Source: Lachnospiraceae bacterium (GTDB lineage Bacteria; Bacillota_A; Clostridia; Lachnospirales; Lachnospiraceae). Taken from it: a stretch of 8,292 bases of DNA. The notes beneath the pieces were generated by a model that worked only from the letters and a program-made list of their open reading frames with translations, searched no databases and was not told where the DNA came from. The translations under genes were made by a program, and so were the position numbers. The stretch covers positions 1-8,292 of the forward strand of contig VSOD01000183.1 of assembly GCA_009774655.1 (NCBI GenBank), in the 5' to 3' direction. This document shows, piece after piece, positions 1 to 6,122 of this stretch; the stretch's first letter is position 1; each line of letters begins with the position of its first letter.

Positions 1-1
1 G

Positions 2-1309
2 GAGGGCGCGGTGCGCATTGAAGAGCTGCTTAATTATTTTGACTATGATCATAAGAGTCCGTCGAAGGAGGAGCCGTTTGGTGTGACGACGCAGATTGGC
101 AGATGCCCCTGGAATGAGAATGCGGATCTTCTGATGATCGGATTAAAGACACAGGATATTGATTATGCACAGGCGCCGCCTTCTAATCTGGTATTTTTGC
201 TGGATGTGTCAGGGTCCATGGATTCTTATGATAAGCTGCCGCTTTTGCAGGAGGCTTTCGGACTTCTGGCGGAGCACCTGACAGGCAGGGACAGGATCTC
301 TGTCGTGACCTATGCCGAGGATACCCGGACAGTGCTGGACGGGGTGCGGGGCAGTGAGACGGAGAAGATCGTGACGACGTTGAATGCTCTGTCGGCGAAC
401 GGCGGCACTTACGGGAGCAAGGGGATAGAGACGGCGTATGCGCTGGCGGAGCAGCATTTTATACAGGGCGGCAATAACCGTATTATCCTGGCTACGGACG
501 GCGACCTGAATATCGGGATGACCAGCGAGAAGGAGCTGGAAGATCTGATCACGGCCAAAAAGGAATCCGGCATTTTCCTGTCCGTGCTCGGTTTTGGTAC
601 AGGAAATATCAAGGACAATAAAATGGAGATCCTGGCCGATAAAGGTAACGGGAATTATGCTTACATAGATAATTTGCAGGAAGCGCGGAAGGTGCTGGTA
701 GAAGAGATGGCCGCAACGCTGCTTACCGTATGCAGGGATGTGAAATTTCAGGTGGAGTTTAATCCGGCCGTGGTAGAAAGCTATCGTCTGCTGGGGTATG
801 AGAACCGCGCCCTGGCATCGGAGGATTTCCACGACGATACAAAGGATGCGGGAGAAATTGGGGCAGGACACAGCGTGACGGTGCTCTATGAGATCATCAG
901 GAAGGGTGCCGGCAATCATGCCAAATTGGAGAAAGGGATAGAAGACCTGAAATACGGCAGGGAATACAAAGAAGCGTTGGCGGCCGACAGGACTGCCGCC
1001 GGGCAGTATCCGTCAGCTTCGATGAAAGAATGGCTGACACTCAGCATCCGCTACAAACGTCCGGCGGAGAAATGCAGTTCAATCCTGGAATATCCGGTGG
1101 GATATGAGAGTTATACATCCACACCGGATGAGGATTTTGTCTTTGCGGCGGCGGTAGCGGAGTTTGGTCTGCTGGCATCCCACAGCAGATATCCGGAGAA
1201 TGCGTCGCTGTATCATGTCGATAAGACGCTGCGGTCTCTGGAGCTGACGGATGCGTATAGGAAAGAGTTTGTGGAACTGGCGAATACCCTCTATAGTACG
1301 GTCAGATGA
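2..1309 (+). CDS. YfbK-type von Willebrand factor A domain protein, 5' end outside window
   Basis: Partial VWA protein of the YfbK family; the visible part is 435 residues. Numbering from the first complete codon at base 2, it begins with the end of the family's N-terminal domain (EGAVRIEELLNYFDYDH). A VWA domain follows at about 60-235 with a complete metal-binding MIDAS: DVSGS (D68, S70, S72), T136 in GGTYGS and D166 in ATDGD. The YfbK-type C-terminal domain covers about 245-430. VWA domains of this kind bind a divalent metal and mediate protein-protein contacts; YfbK itself has no established role. A GTG at 11, with GGAGG at 1-5, imitates a start, but relatives carry a longer N-terminal region (often secreted or lipoprotein) before this motif and the frame is open to the window edge. 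I therefore treat the gene as cut. It converges on hsp20 across a terminator. Confidence 0.88.
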   Translation, partial: EGAVRIEELLNYFDYDHKSPSKEEPFGVTTQIGRCPWNENADLLMIGLKTQDIDYAQAPPSNLVFLLDVSGSMDSYDKLPLLQEAFGLLAEHLTGRDRISVVTYAEDTRTVLDGVRGSETEKIVTTLNALSANGGTYGSKGIETAYALAEQHFIQGGNNRIILATDGDLNIGMTSEKELEDLITAKKESGIFLSVLGFGTGNIKDNKMEILADKGNGNYAYIDNLQEARKVLVEEMAATLLTVCRDVKFQVEFNPAVVESYRLLGYENRALASEDFHDDTKDAGEIGAGHSVTVLYEIIRKGAGNHAKLEKGIEDLKYGREYKEALAADRTAAGQYPSASMKEWLTLSIRYKRPAEKCSSILEYPVGYESYTSTPDEDFVFAAAVAEFGLLASHSRYPENASLYHVDKTLRSLELTDAYRKEFVELANTLYSTVR

Positions 1310-1323
1310 TTGGATCAAAACAG

Positions 1324-1358
1324 AAAAATCCCTGCTCCGGCAAAGAGCAGGGATTTTA
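1324..1358. terminator. Bidirectional rho-independent terminator between VWA gene and hsp20
   Basis: A perfect 13-base inverted repeat, AAAATCCCTGCTC (1325-1337) and GAGCAGGGATTTT (1345-1357), encloses a 7-base loop. Its core of nine pairs is GC-rich and both ends are A/T tracts, so the RNA from either strand has a hairpin followed by U residues. It lies 15 bases after the VWA stop and 40 bases after the hsp20 stop, which fits a shared terminator for two convergent genes. Confidence 0.9.
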
Positions 1359-1397
1359 TAAAAGAATCGACAAAATCGAAAAACGGGGAATCAAAGA

Positions 1398-1850
1398 CTA
1401 CTTCACTTCAATCTTCTTCACTTCTTCCTTCGCGGCAATCTCCTTCTTCGGGAACCGCACTTCCAGAATACCGTTGTTGTAGGAAGCGTCGATATCGCCG
1501 GGCTCCACGTCGTTCACGCGGAAACTTCTGGAATACGAGCTGTAATAACGCTCCCGGCGGATATACTTGCTCTTGTCTTCTTCGTTCTTCTCTTCCTTGT
1601 GGGAAGCGGAGATGGTGAGCAGGCTGTCCTTCAAGTCAATGTTGATATCGGATTTGTCGAAGCCGGGCAGTTCCGCCTGCAGCAGGTAGCTGTCGCCCTG
1701 GTCGATCACGTCCGTCTTGAAGGCGTCGAAGGTTGCCAGTTCGTTGTTGCCCCAGAAATTCTTGAAGGCGTTGTCAAACATCTGATCGAAGGAATCATCA
1801 AAAAACATGGGTTTGTAGGTACGATTGTTGAATAATGCTGGTCTTAACAT
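1398..1850 (-). CDS. hsp20: Small heat shock protein, Hsp20/alpha-crystallin family
   Basis: A 150-residue cytoplasmic holdase chaperone: the family binds unfolding proteins without ATP and hands them to DnaK or other refolding machines. The alpha-crystallin domain spans about 44-136, with the LPGF motif at 61-64 and the family signature A-x3-N-G-x-L at 122-129 (ASYNNGIL). A short C-terminal tail has an I-x-V motif (I147, V149), which docks neighbouring subunits in the oligomer. The N-terminal arm is rich in Phe, Asp and Asn, as usual. I choose ATG at 1850 because AGAGGAG (1859-1865, minus strand) sits 8 bases upstream. The in-frame GTG at 1859 overlaps that ribosome binding site, so it is not the likely start. 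No CIRCE (TTAGCACTC-N9-GAGTGCTAA) element was seen upstream; control may act through the leader RNA and an inverted repeat in the promoter. Confidence 0.95.
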   Translation of the reverse strand: MLRPALFNNRTYKPMFFDDSFDQMFDNAFKNFWGNNELATFDAFKTDVIDQGDSYLLQAELPGFDKSDINIDLKDSLLTISASHKEEKNEEDKSKYIRRERYYSSYSRSFRVNDVEPGDIDASYNNGILEVRFPKKEIAAKEEVKKIEVK

Positions 1851-1906
1851 AAAAGTCACTCCTCTTCTTTTATACTATGCGGCCTGCGCTCTGCGGTGTG
1901 CCGCAT
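1845..1906 (-). promoter_or_regulatory. Candidate RNA thermometer in the hsp20 leader
   Basis: Two adjacent hairpins can form in the hsp20 mRNA just before and across the start. The first pairs 1900-1906 with 1877-1883 (AUGCGGC with GCCGCAU, GC-rich, 16-base loop). The second pairs 1867-1877 with 1845-1855: seven contiguous Watson-Crick pairs (AUAAAAG with CUUUUAU), then two G-U and two A-U pairs. Its 11-base loop holds the Shine-Dalgarno AGAGGAG, and all three bases of the start codon (1848-1850) lie in the stem. The two hairpins compete only for base 1877 and could stack. A weak A/U stem over a start codon after a stable hairpin resembles known thermometers of small heat shock genes, though in most of those the Shine-Dalgarno itself is paired. 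The pairing is read from sequence; the function is inference. Confidence 0.42.
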
Positions 1907-1979
1907 GTGTTATCTGTTATCAGTATGACCGGATTTCAGGTTCCGATGCATCTCTGATAACTTGTTTGCTGTTTATAAT

Positions 1980-2000
1980 TGTTATACAACATATATAACA
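1980..2000. repeat. Inverted repeat TGTTATA-N7-TATAACA in the hsp20 promoter
   Basis: Perfect 7-base arms at 1980-1986 and 1994-2000 flank a 7-base spacer. One arm coincides with the proposed hsp20 -10 box and the other lies in the promoter spacer, where a bound repressor would block RNA polymerase. It matches neither CIRCE nor the CtsR direct repeat. AT-rich composition makes chance repeats easier, so the operator role is only a suggestion. Confidence 0.35.
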
Positions 2001-2009
2001 TAAAATCAA
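1981..2009 (-). promoter_or_regulatory. Probable hsp20 promoter
   Basis: On the minus strand TTGATT (2004-2009) and TATAAC (1981-1986) are separated by 17 bases, a reasonable vegetative sigma-factor promoter. It predicts a start near 1974 and a leader of about 120 bases. The surrounding DNA is very AT-rich, so other -10 boxes are possible. Confidence 0.5.
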
Positions 2010-2167
2010 TTATGGAAATCTAAAGCATTTCTTAATAAAAAATAAAGCGGGATCTGCAAAAATTATATAGGAAGCAGACTTAGAATATGGTAGCATAGAG
2101 GAAGAAACGAAGAGCCTCGCATGGGGAAAATAAAACGCGCGCAGGGCAGCGCAGAAAAGAGGGATTC

Positions 2168-3046
2168 ATGAGACTGGGAGCATTGGAAGCGGGCGGTACC
2201 AAAATGGTATGCGCCGTAGGAAACGAAACGGGGGAAATCTTCGAGCAGATCTCCATTCCCACAGAAACGCCGGAGATTACCATGCCGAAGCTGATCGCTT
2301 ATTTTAAGGATAAGCAGGTGGACGCTTTGGGGATCGGGTGTTTCGGGCCGGTGGAGCTGGACCGGCAGTCGCCGGAGTACGGGCATATCACCACTACGCC
2401 GAAGCTGGCATGGCGGAATTATGATATTGTCGGCGCTTTTCGGGAGGCGCTTGGTTGTCCGGTGGGTTTTGACACGGACGTGAACGGGTCTGTGCTGGGG
2501 GAAGTGACCTTCGGGCAGGCCAAAGGAAAGAAATGTGTGATCTATCTGACCATCGGTACCGGTGTTGGCGGCGGCATATACATAGACGGTAAGCTGCTGC
2601 ATGGTATGCTGCATCCGGAGGCAGGGCATGTGCTGATCCGGAAGAGGAGCGATGACGCATACGAGGGCAAGTGTCCTTATCATAAGACCTGTCTGGAAGG
2701 CCTTGCGGCAGGCCCGGCCATTGAAGCGCGCTGGGGACAGAAGGCGGTGGAGCTGAAAGACCGGCCGGAGGTGTGGGATCTGGAGGCGGACTACATCGCG
2801 CAGGCGCTGGTGGGCTATATCCTGACGCTCTCACCGGAGATGATCATTTTAGGCGGCGGCGTGATGCATCAGGAACAGCTTTTCCCATTGATCCGTGAAA
2901 AAGTGACCCAGATGCTGGGCGGCTATATCCAGACGGAGGAGCTGGCGGATATGGAGCACTATATCGTGCCTGCAAGCCTGCACGACGACCAGGGGATCAT
3001 GGGTTGTCTGGAACTGGCAAGAAGAGAGAAGGCAGGCTGTGTATAG
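2168..3046 (+). CDS. scrK: ROK-family fructokinase
   Basis: A 292-residue cytoplasmic sugar kinase, closest in remembered sequence to Bacillus subtilis YdhR/GmuE and ScrK-type fructokinases (ATP + fructose to fructose 6-phosphate). The N-terminal phosphate-binding strand is LEAGGTK (6-12). The catalytic aspartate is D104 in TDVN (103-106), and GTGVGGG (130-136) is the ROK ATP-binding glycine motif. H154 with C169-x2-H172-x2-C175 forms the structural zinc site of the family. LGGGV near residue 237 and the length are typical. The start ATG at 2168 gives the usual short N-terminus before the phosphate loop; AGAGGG lies only 4 bases upstream, a tight spacing. The gene stands alone between hsp20 and a strong terminator, so its physiological sugar is not indicated by neighbours. 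Mannose or another hexose could also be a substrate. Confidence 0.92.
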   Translation: MRLGALEAGGTKMVCAVGNETGEIFEQISIPTETPEITMPKLIAYFKDKQVDALGIGCFGPVELDRQSPEYGHITTTPKLAWRNYDIVGAFREALGCPVGFDTDVNGSVLGEVTFGQAKGKKCVIYLTIGTGVGGGIYIDGKLLHGMLHPEAGHVLIRKRSDDAYEGKCPYHKTCLEGLAAGPAIEARWGQKAVELKDRPEVWDLEADYIAQALVGYILTLSPEMIILGGGVMHQEQLFPLIREKVTQMLGGYIQTEELADMEHYIVPASLHDDQGIMGCLELARREKAGCV

Positions 3047-3081
3047 TGTGTGAGGCACCTTTTTTCAGTGCGGATTCTTTT

Positions 3082-3152
3082 AATGAGGCTGTTGTTGAAC
3101 CCGGCAATTCCACGACAGGTGGCCGCGGGCTGCAACAGCCTTATTGCTTTTT
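3082..3152 (+). terminator. Large composite hairpin terminator after the ROK kinase gene
   Basis: The outer stem pairs AATGAGGCTGTTGT (3082-3095) with GCAACAGCCTTATT (3132-3145), including a perfect 9-base core (AGGCTGTTG/CAACAGCCT) and two G-T pairs. It is followed by GCTTTTT (3146-3152). The 36-base interior has further complementary segments: CCCG (3100-3103) with CGGG (3126-3129) and CCAC (3110-3113) with GTGG (3119-3122). The outer stem and T tract fit a rho-independent terminator for the ROK gene, starting 35 bases after its stop. The long structured interior is more elaborate than a simple terminator needs and may be a dispersed repeat. Confidence 0.7.
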
Positions 3153-3327
3153 CATACTATAGGAAGAGTCTTTGCCTGTGGGCGCATTGCGATTCGGTGC
3201 AGAAAATGCAATCATGAGTTTATCAGGGAGATCTGATCATCAATCTGCATCAGGCAATGGACTTTAGCTGCGCGCAGTCTTTTGGAGAGAGTTTAAGAGT
3301 TGAGGTGCTTTGTGTCTGCGGAATGTC
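3153..3327. other. Intergenic stretch between converging units, no gene recognised
   Basis: This lies between the ROK terminator and the end of the leftward three-gene unit. The only visible structures are a 10-base palindrome CTGCGCGCAG (3268-3277), with no room for a loop, and short imperfect repeats around GATCTG/CATCAG. No T-tracted hairpin was seen for the leftward unit, so where its transcript ends is unclear. Confidence 0.5.
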
Positions 3328-4074
3328 TCATGCCCCGGTATACAGGTAACGCAGATAATCCAGAGCGGAATCTATGCGCGGACAGTTTGCGACAATACCA
3401 AGATAGACCGGGTCGCTGAATCCGGCCTGCCGGATCAGTTTCGTGCGGGAAAGATCGATCCCGTAAAAAGCTTCTCTGGTTTTCGCACTGTAGGTGAGAG
3501 AATCGTCAAACAGCATATCCATGGCATTATCTTCCAAAATAACAATATTTTTTTCCAGTTGAGATGACACAAGGTCATACAGGCCCGGATCTTCTCTGCA
3601 CAGTAATTCTTTCAGATCGTAGAGATAGCCGCTTTGTGAGAAAGCGTCGAAGGCTTCCCTGTTCATCAGAACCACATCCATCAGTTCGCCGTCAATGGCG
3701 GCCTGGATTTTCATGCGGGAAGCATAAGTATACTCGTGGTACTGATTCGTCTCGTCGTCCGTGAGATAAAGTCCAGTATACAGCTCCAGCTCGTTTTTGG
3801 AAGGATTCAGGTTCAGGTAATCCAGAAAATCTCCGGTAAGTTCCTGCGTCAGATCCTCCCCTGCGGCCACATTGACAAGAGCGGTGTACAACACGGTGTC
3901 TTTATGAGTAATGCGGCCGTAGAGCATATAGCCGGCGGCATACAATACGATACAGAGGACTGCCAGCGGCAGTTTATAGTAATCCCAGATATATTGTACT
4001 TTCTTCCTGCCGTGCAGCGTCCGCAGATTTTCGTCCCTGAGAAATGCCGCCGGATTAAATGAAGCGTGTTTCAT
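3328..4074 (-). CDS. Membrane-tethered protein with a shortened solute-binding-protein-like domain
   Basis: A 248-residue protein of unknown function. A basic N-terminus (RKK at 23-25) precedes one hydrophobic segment at about 33-53, predicting a cytoplasmic start and an external domain of about 190 residues. There is no lipobox. The external part has patterns seen in ABC solute-binding proteins: a first strand (TVLYTALVNV, 60-69), a helix plus strand (about 80-103), IQAAIDGELMDVVLM (123-137) followed by FDAFSQSGYLYDL (142-154), and a C-terminal YLGIVANCPRIDSALDYL (224-241) like the end of that fold. At half the usual size it is unlikely to be a normal importer component. ATG at 4074 has GGAGG (4081-4085) 6 bases upstream and overlaps the stop of the DUF624 gene (ATGA), so the two proteins are probably made in a fixed ratio. 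Function is inferred from context only. Confidence 0.8.
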   Translation of the reverse strand: MKHASFNPAAFLRDENLRTLHGRKKVQYIWDYYKLPLAVLCIVLYAAGYMLYGRITHKDTVLYTALVNVAAGEDLTQELTGDFLDYLNLNPSKNELELYTGLYLTDDETNQYHEYTYASRMKIQAAIDGELMDVVLMNREAFDAFSQSGYLYDLKELLCREDPGLYDLVSSQLEKNIVILEDNAMDMLFDDSLTYSAKTREAFYGIDLSRTKLIRQAGFSDPVYLGIVANCPRIDSALDYLRYLYTGA

Positions 4075-4085
4075 AAGCTGCCTCC
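4071..4085 (-). promoter_or_regulatory. ATGA start-stop overlap with internal ribosome binding site
   Basis: The DUF624 gene's last codons (GGA GGC AGC TTA TGA) contain the Shine-Dalgarno GGAGG for the next gene, and its TGA stop (4071-4073) overlaps that gene's ATG (4072-4074). This is the classic layout for translational coupling. Confidence 0.8.
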
Positions 4086-4829
4086 GGGGATTTTTGTCGT
4101 CGGCCGCTCCGGCGTTTCTGCCGCGGTATGGTCTGTTTCTGTAAGGTCTGCCATGGCATTGCCCGTTACTATACAGTCCGGACCCTGGACATCTGCTCCG
4201 GCATCTGGAAGCTCCTCCGTCTTACCCTGGCATATCAGCAGAATATTGGAAAGCAGGTAGGAGCAGAGCAGAGCGCATAATCCCTCCCCGAAAATAATGG
4301 CCGGTGTGAAAATGTTAATCACAACAAAGGCCATGGCAAAGTAAATAACAGCCATGAGAGCGGTGCACAGAAGGAAACGCATGCCGATCATGATCGCGTT
4401 TTTGAACATGGCAAAGGTCGTATTGTCGAACCTTGCGAGCAGTGGGAAGATGTACATGAGGACGATGGCGTAAGCGACGAGAGCGACAAAGAAAACCGCC
4501 GTGCCGATGGTCCAGAGTACATTTTCAAAACGCATGTGGTAGAATACATATCCGTCAAGCGCCAGGGCGATTCCCAGCGTCAGAAGGATCAGCCAGATTT
4601 TGGTCGCCTGTTTGAAATTTGCCTGAAAGGAATGGAAAAAGGCTCTGGTCAGGCTGCCTTCTTCATTCTTCGCCACCTTTAAAGTTACATAGAAAAGGGC
4701 GGTTGTGGATGCGCCGATCGTAACGACAGGCAGACAGCAGATAAACCATAAAACATTCAGGTAAGCGCTGTAGGACAGTTTGGTAAGAAATGACATCAGC
4801 GGCCCCTCCGGGCTCAGTAGATTGCGCAT
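4071..4829 (-). CDS. DUF624 (YesL-like) integral membrane protein
   Basis: A 252-residue membrane protein of the DUF624 family, whose best-known member is Bacillus subtilis YesL in the rhamnogalacturonan-use cluster; the biochemical role is unknown. About five hydrophobic segments are visible: roughly 20-42, 76-98, 107-130, 149-175 and 176-200. Family hallmarks are the first segment with ICCLPVVTIGASTTALFY (30-47) and YIFPLLARFDN (126-136). A hydrophilic tail of about 50 residues, rich in Thr, Pro and acidic residues, follows from 201. The frame is open upstream to 5051, but that extension overlaps the LacI gene and is not protein-like. ATG at 4829 is chosen because AAGGAGG (4839-4845) sits 9 bases upstream and the hydrophobic family start follows. 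It lies 32 bases after the LacI gene and is coupled to the next gene. DUF624 genes commonly neighbour LplB/YtcP sugar transporters, which is the case here. Confidence 0.9.
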   Translation of the reverse strand: MRNLLSPEGPLMSFLTKLSYSAYLNVLWFICCLPVVTIGASTTALFYVTLKVAKNEEGSLTRAFFHSFQANFKQATKIWLILLTLGIALALDGYVFYHMRFENVLWTIGTAVFFVALVAYAIVLMYIFPLLARFDNTTFAMFKNAIMIGMRFLLCTALMAVIYFAMAFVVINIFTPAIIFGEGLCALLCSYLLSNILLICQGKTEELPDAGADVQGPDCIVTGNAMADLTETDHTAAETPERPTTKIPGGSL

Positions 4830-4861
4830 GGCGGCGTTCCTCCTTATTTCTGTACAATTCC

Positions 4862-5932
4862 TTAGTCTTCGGTGGATTCCCTGTAGATCAGGCGTGTCTC
4901 CGTATGAACCGTGCGGAAATTGAGGGACGGTTCCTTGATCCGGGACATCAGCAGATTCACAGCGGAAAATCCCATGATCTGACTGTGGATGTGGATTGTG
5001 GTCAGAGTGGGCGACATGATCCTGGATTCCGGAGAGTCGTCGAAGCCGCACAGGTAGACGTCACCGGGAACGGAAATCCCCAGCTTCTTAAATATCTGCA
5101 GAGTGTCTATGGCAATAAAGTCGTTCGCACAGATAAATACGTCCGGCAGAGTATCCAGATTCCGGAGTTGTTCCATTAAGTAATCCTGATAGGCCGACCC
5201 CTCAAAAGTCTTCTGTACGGGATTGTCGCCTGTAATGCAGTATTCGTCAGGACAGGGAAGACCAGACAGATACATGGCATTCCGGTAGCCTATATACCGC
5301 TCAAAAAAGGACTGGCAATGTGTCGCTTTTCCTATGAATCCGATCCGTGTCTTCCCGCGCCGTACCATTTCCTTCACAAAAACATGGATGTTGGATTGGT
5401 TATCCATAATAAGGCGATCCGCGCCCAACGGTTTATCCAGCCCGGTCACCGGTGAATCTACGAGAAGAAGGGGGATATCCAGTCCGCAGAGCATGGAACA
5501 GTATGCGAGGTCGAACATTTCAATACACATGATCCCGGCGGTTTTTTCCTTATTATAAGCGGCCGGCATCCGCAGATTCTTTATCTCGGCATCCTGAAGC
5601 CGGTGCATGGTGAAGCTATAGCCCAGTGTGGAGAGCTCCCGCTGGAATTTATCCAGCATGGTGGAAGCAAAATGTGAATTTCCGATAAAGTTGGAAGTAA
5701 ACAGGGAGATCTCCATCCTGGACGATCTGTCTGCCGCAGCAGGCTCCGATTTCTCAAAATGGGAGATATTTACATAGGAGAATTGTTTGTATCCCATTTC
5801 TATAGCTTTTTTCAGGACCTTCTGTCTGGTGGATTCGGCAAGGAGGCCGGTGTTGTTGATCGCCTTGGAAACTGTATTGCGGGAAACGCCGAGTTCGTCG
5901 GCGATATCCTGAATGGTAATTCGTTCTGCCAT
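4862..5932 (-). CDS. LacI-family transcriptional regulator
   Basis: A 356-residue sugar-responsive DNA-binding regulator. The N-terminal LacI helix-turn-helix is at 5-27 (ITIQDIADELGVSRNTVSKA begins it). A periplasmic-binding-protein-like effector domain runs from about 72 to 350, with recognisable late blocks at ICANDFIAIDTLQIFKKLGI, GFDDSP and PTLTTIHI. The hinge after the helix-turn-helix (MGYKQFSYVNISHFEK) lacks the usual Y-x-P-N-x-x-A-x-x-L pattern, so binding of the DNA minor groove may differ from LacI itself. ATG at 5932 follows AAGGAAG by 9 bases. It is the first gene of a leftward unit with the DUF624 and tethered proteins and is divergent from the importer genes. The simplest reading is that it controls both units through sites in the shared region and senses the imported sugar or a derivative. 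Effector unknown. Confidence 0.93.
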   Translation of the reverse strand: MAERITIQDIADELGVSRNTVSKAINNTGLLAESTRQKVLKKAIEMGYKQFSYVNISHFEKSEPAAADRSSRMEISLFTSNFIGNSHFASTMLDKFQRELSTLGYSFTMHRLQDAEIKNLRMPAAYNKEKTAGIMCIEMFDLAYCSMLCGLDIPLLLVDSPVTGLDKPLGADRLIMDNQSNIHVFVKEMVRRGKTRIGFIGKATHCQSFFERYIGYRNAMYLSGLPCPDEYCITGDNPVQKTFEGSAYQDYLMEQLRNLDTLPDVFICANDFIAIDTLQIFKKLGISVPGDVYLCGFDDSPESRIMSPTLTTIHIHSQIMGFSAVNLLMSRIKEPSLNFRTVHTETRLIYRESTED

Positions 5933-5999
5933 ATCATATCACTTCCTTTTCCTGTACTGCAATTTTTGTAAAATATATTGATACACTTATAGTGATTTT

Positions 6000-6028
6000 A
6001 TTATAATGCACAAGTTTGAATGTGTCAA
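6000..6028 (-). promoter_or_regulatory. Consensus promoter of the LacI-DUF624 unit
   Basis: The minus strand reads TTGACA (6023-6028), 17 bases, TATAAT (6000-6005): a perfect vegetative consensus. It predicts a start near 5993 and a leader of about 60 bases. The spacer ends with TTGTGCA directly before the -10 box, one of three copies of that heptamer in the region. Such a strong promoter for a regulator gene suggests that it is normally repressed. Confidence 0.85.
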
Positions 6029-6071
6029 ATGTAAAATACCTGAAAATGAACAAATTGTCAAAACTTGTGCA
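6007..6071. repeat. Perfect 11-base inverted repeat, candidate operator pair
   Basis: TGCACAAGTTT at 6007-6017 and its exact complement AAACTTGTGCA at 6061-6071 are separated by 43 bases. Arm centres are 54 bases apart, close to five helical turns. The left arm lies inside the spacer of the consensus leftward promoter and the right arm lies upstream of its -35 box. A third heptamer TGCACAA is at 6216-6222 in the second rightward promoter. The placement suits a regulator, perhaps the LacI protein, acting on both units. LacI sites are usually single palindromes, so another regulator is possible. Confidence 0.5.
6033..6061 (-). promoter_or_regulatory. Possible second, upstream promoter of the LacI unit
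   Basis: Minus-strand TTGACA (6056-6061) is followed after 17 bases by TATTTT (6033-6038), a 4-of-6 match. It could be a weaker tandem promoter, or the repeated TTGACA may simply belong to the repeated regulatory sequence. Confidence 0.3.
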
Positions 6072-6122
6072 AAATTTGAGGTTATTATGGGCCTGATTGC
6101 TTTCAAACGTAAAATATATTTG

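Larger units (their letters stand above)
1851..2167. other. Divergent intergenic region between hsp20 and the ROK kinase gene
   Basis: These 317 bases hold the hsp20 leader and promoter on the left. A further 8-base inverted repeat, GTTATCAG (1916-1923) and CTGATAAC (1954-1961), lies inside the hsp20 leader. On the right is the upstream region of the ROK gene, for which I find no convincing -35/-10 pair. A 16-codon open frame (2121-2171) there ends by overlapping the ROK start codon; it is treated under findings. No other gene is visible. Confidence 0.6.

Noticed and set aside
209..919. 236-codon open frame on the minus strand inside the VWA gene
   Set aside because: It is antisense to a clearly conserved VWA domain, has no recognisable domain, and its composition (many His, Arg and Gln) is typical of a shadow frame.
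1851..1859. GTG at 1857-1859 as the hsp20 start
   Set aside because: The GTG overlaps the Shine-Dalgarno sequence itself; ATG at 1848-1850 has ideal spacing and gives the usual Hsp20 N-terminus.
2063..2683. 206-codon minus-strand open frame over the fructokinase gene
   Set aside because: Antisense to conserved ROK motifs including the ATP-binding and catalytic segments; no family resemblance.
3055..3071. GCAC/GTGC hairpin next to a T tract as a first ROK terminator
   Set aside because: Only four to five pairs, and the T tract lies in the loop rather than after the stem.
3218..3349. Plus-strand open frame of 43 codons (GDLIINLHQAMDFSCAQSF...) as a gene remnant
   Set aside because: It looks mildly protein-like, but it lacks an early start and a ribosome binding site, overlaps the 3' end of the tethered-protein gene, and matches no family I recognise.
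4830..5051. 74-codon N-terminal extension of the DUF624 frame
   Set aside because: It overlaps the 3' end of the LacI gene in another frame, is rich in His, Pro and Arg, and a strong AAGGAGG site precedes the internal ATG at 4829.
4790..5179. 129-codon plus-strand open frame over the LacI and DUF624 junction
   Set aside because: Antisense to two well-supported genes, with no domain and no plausible initiation site.
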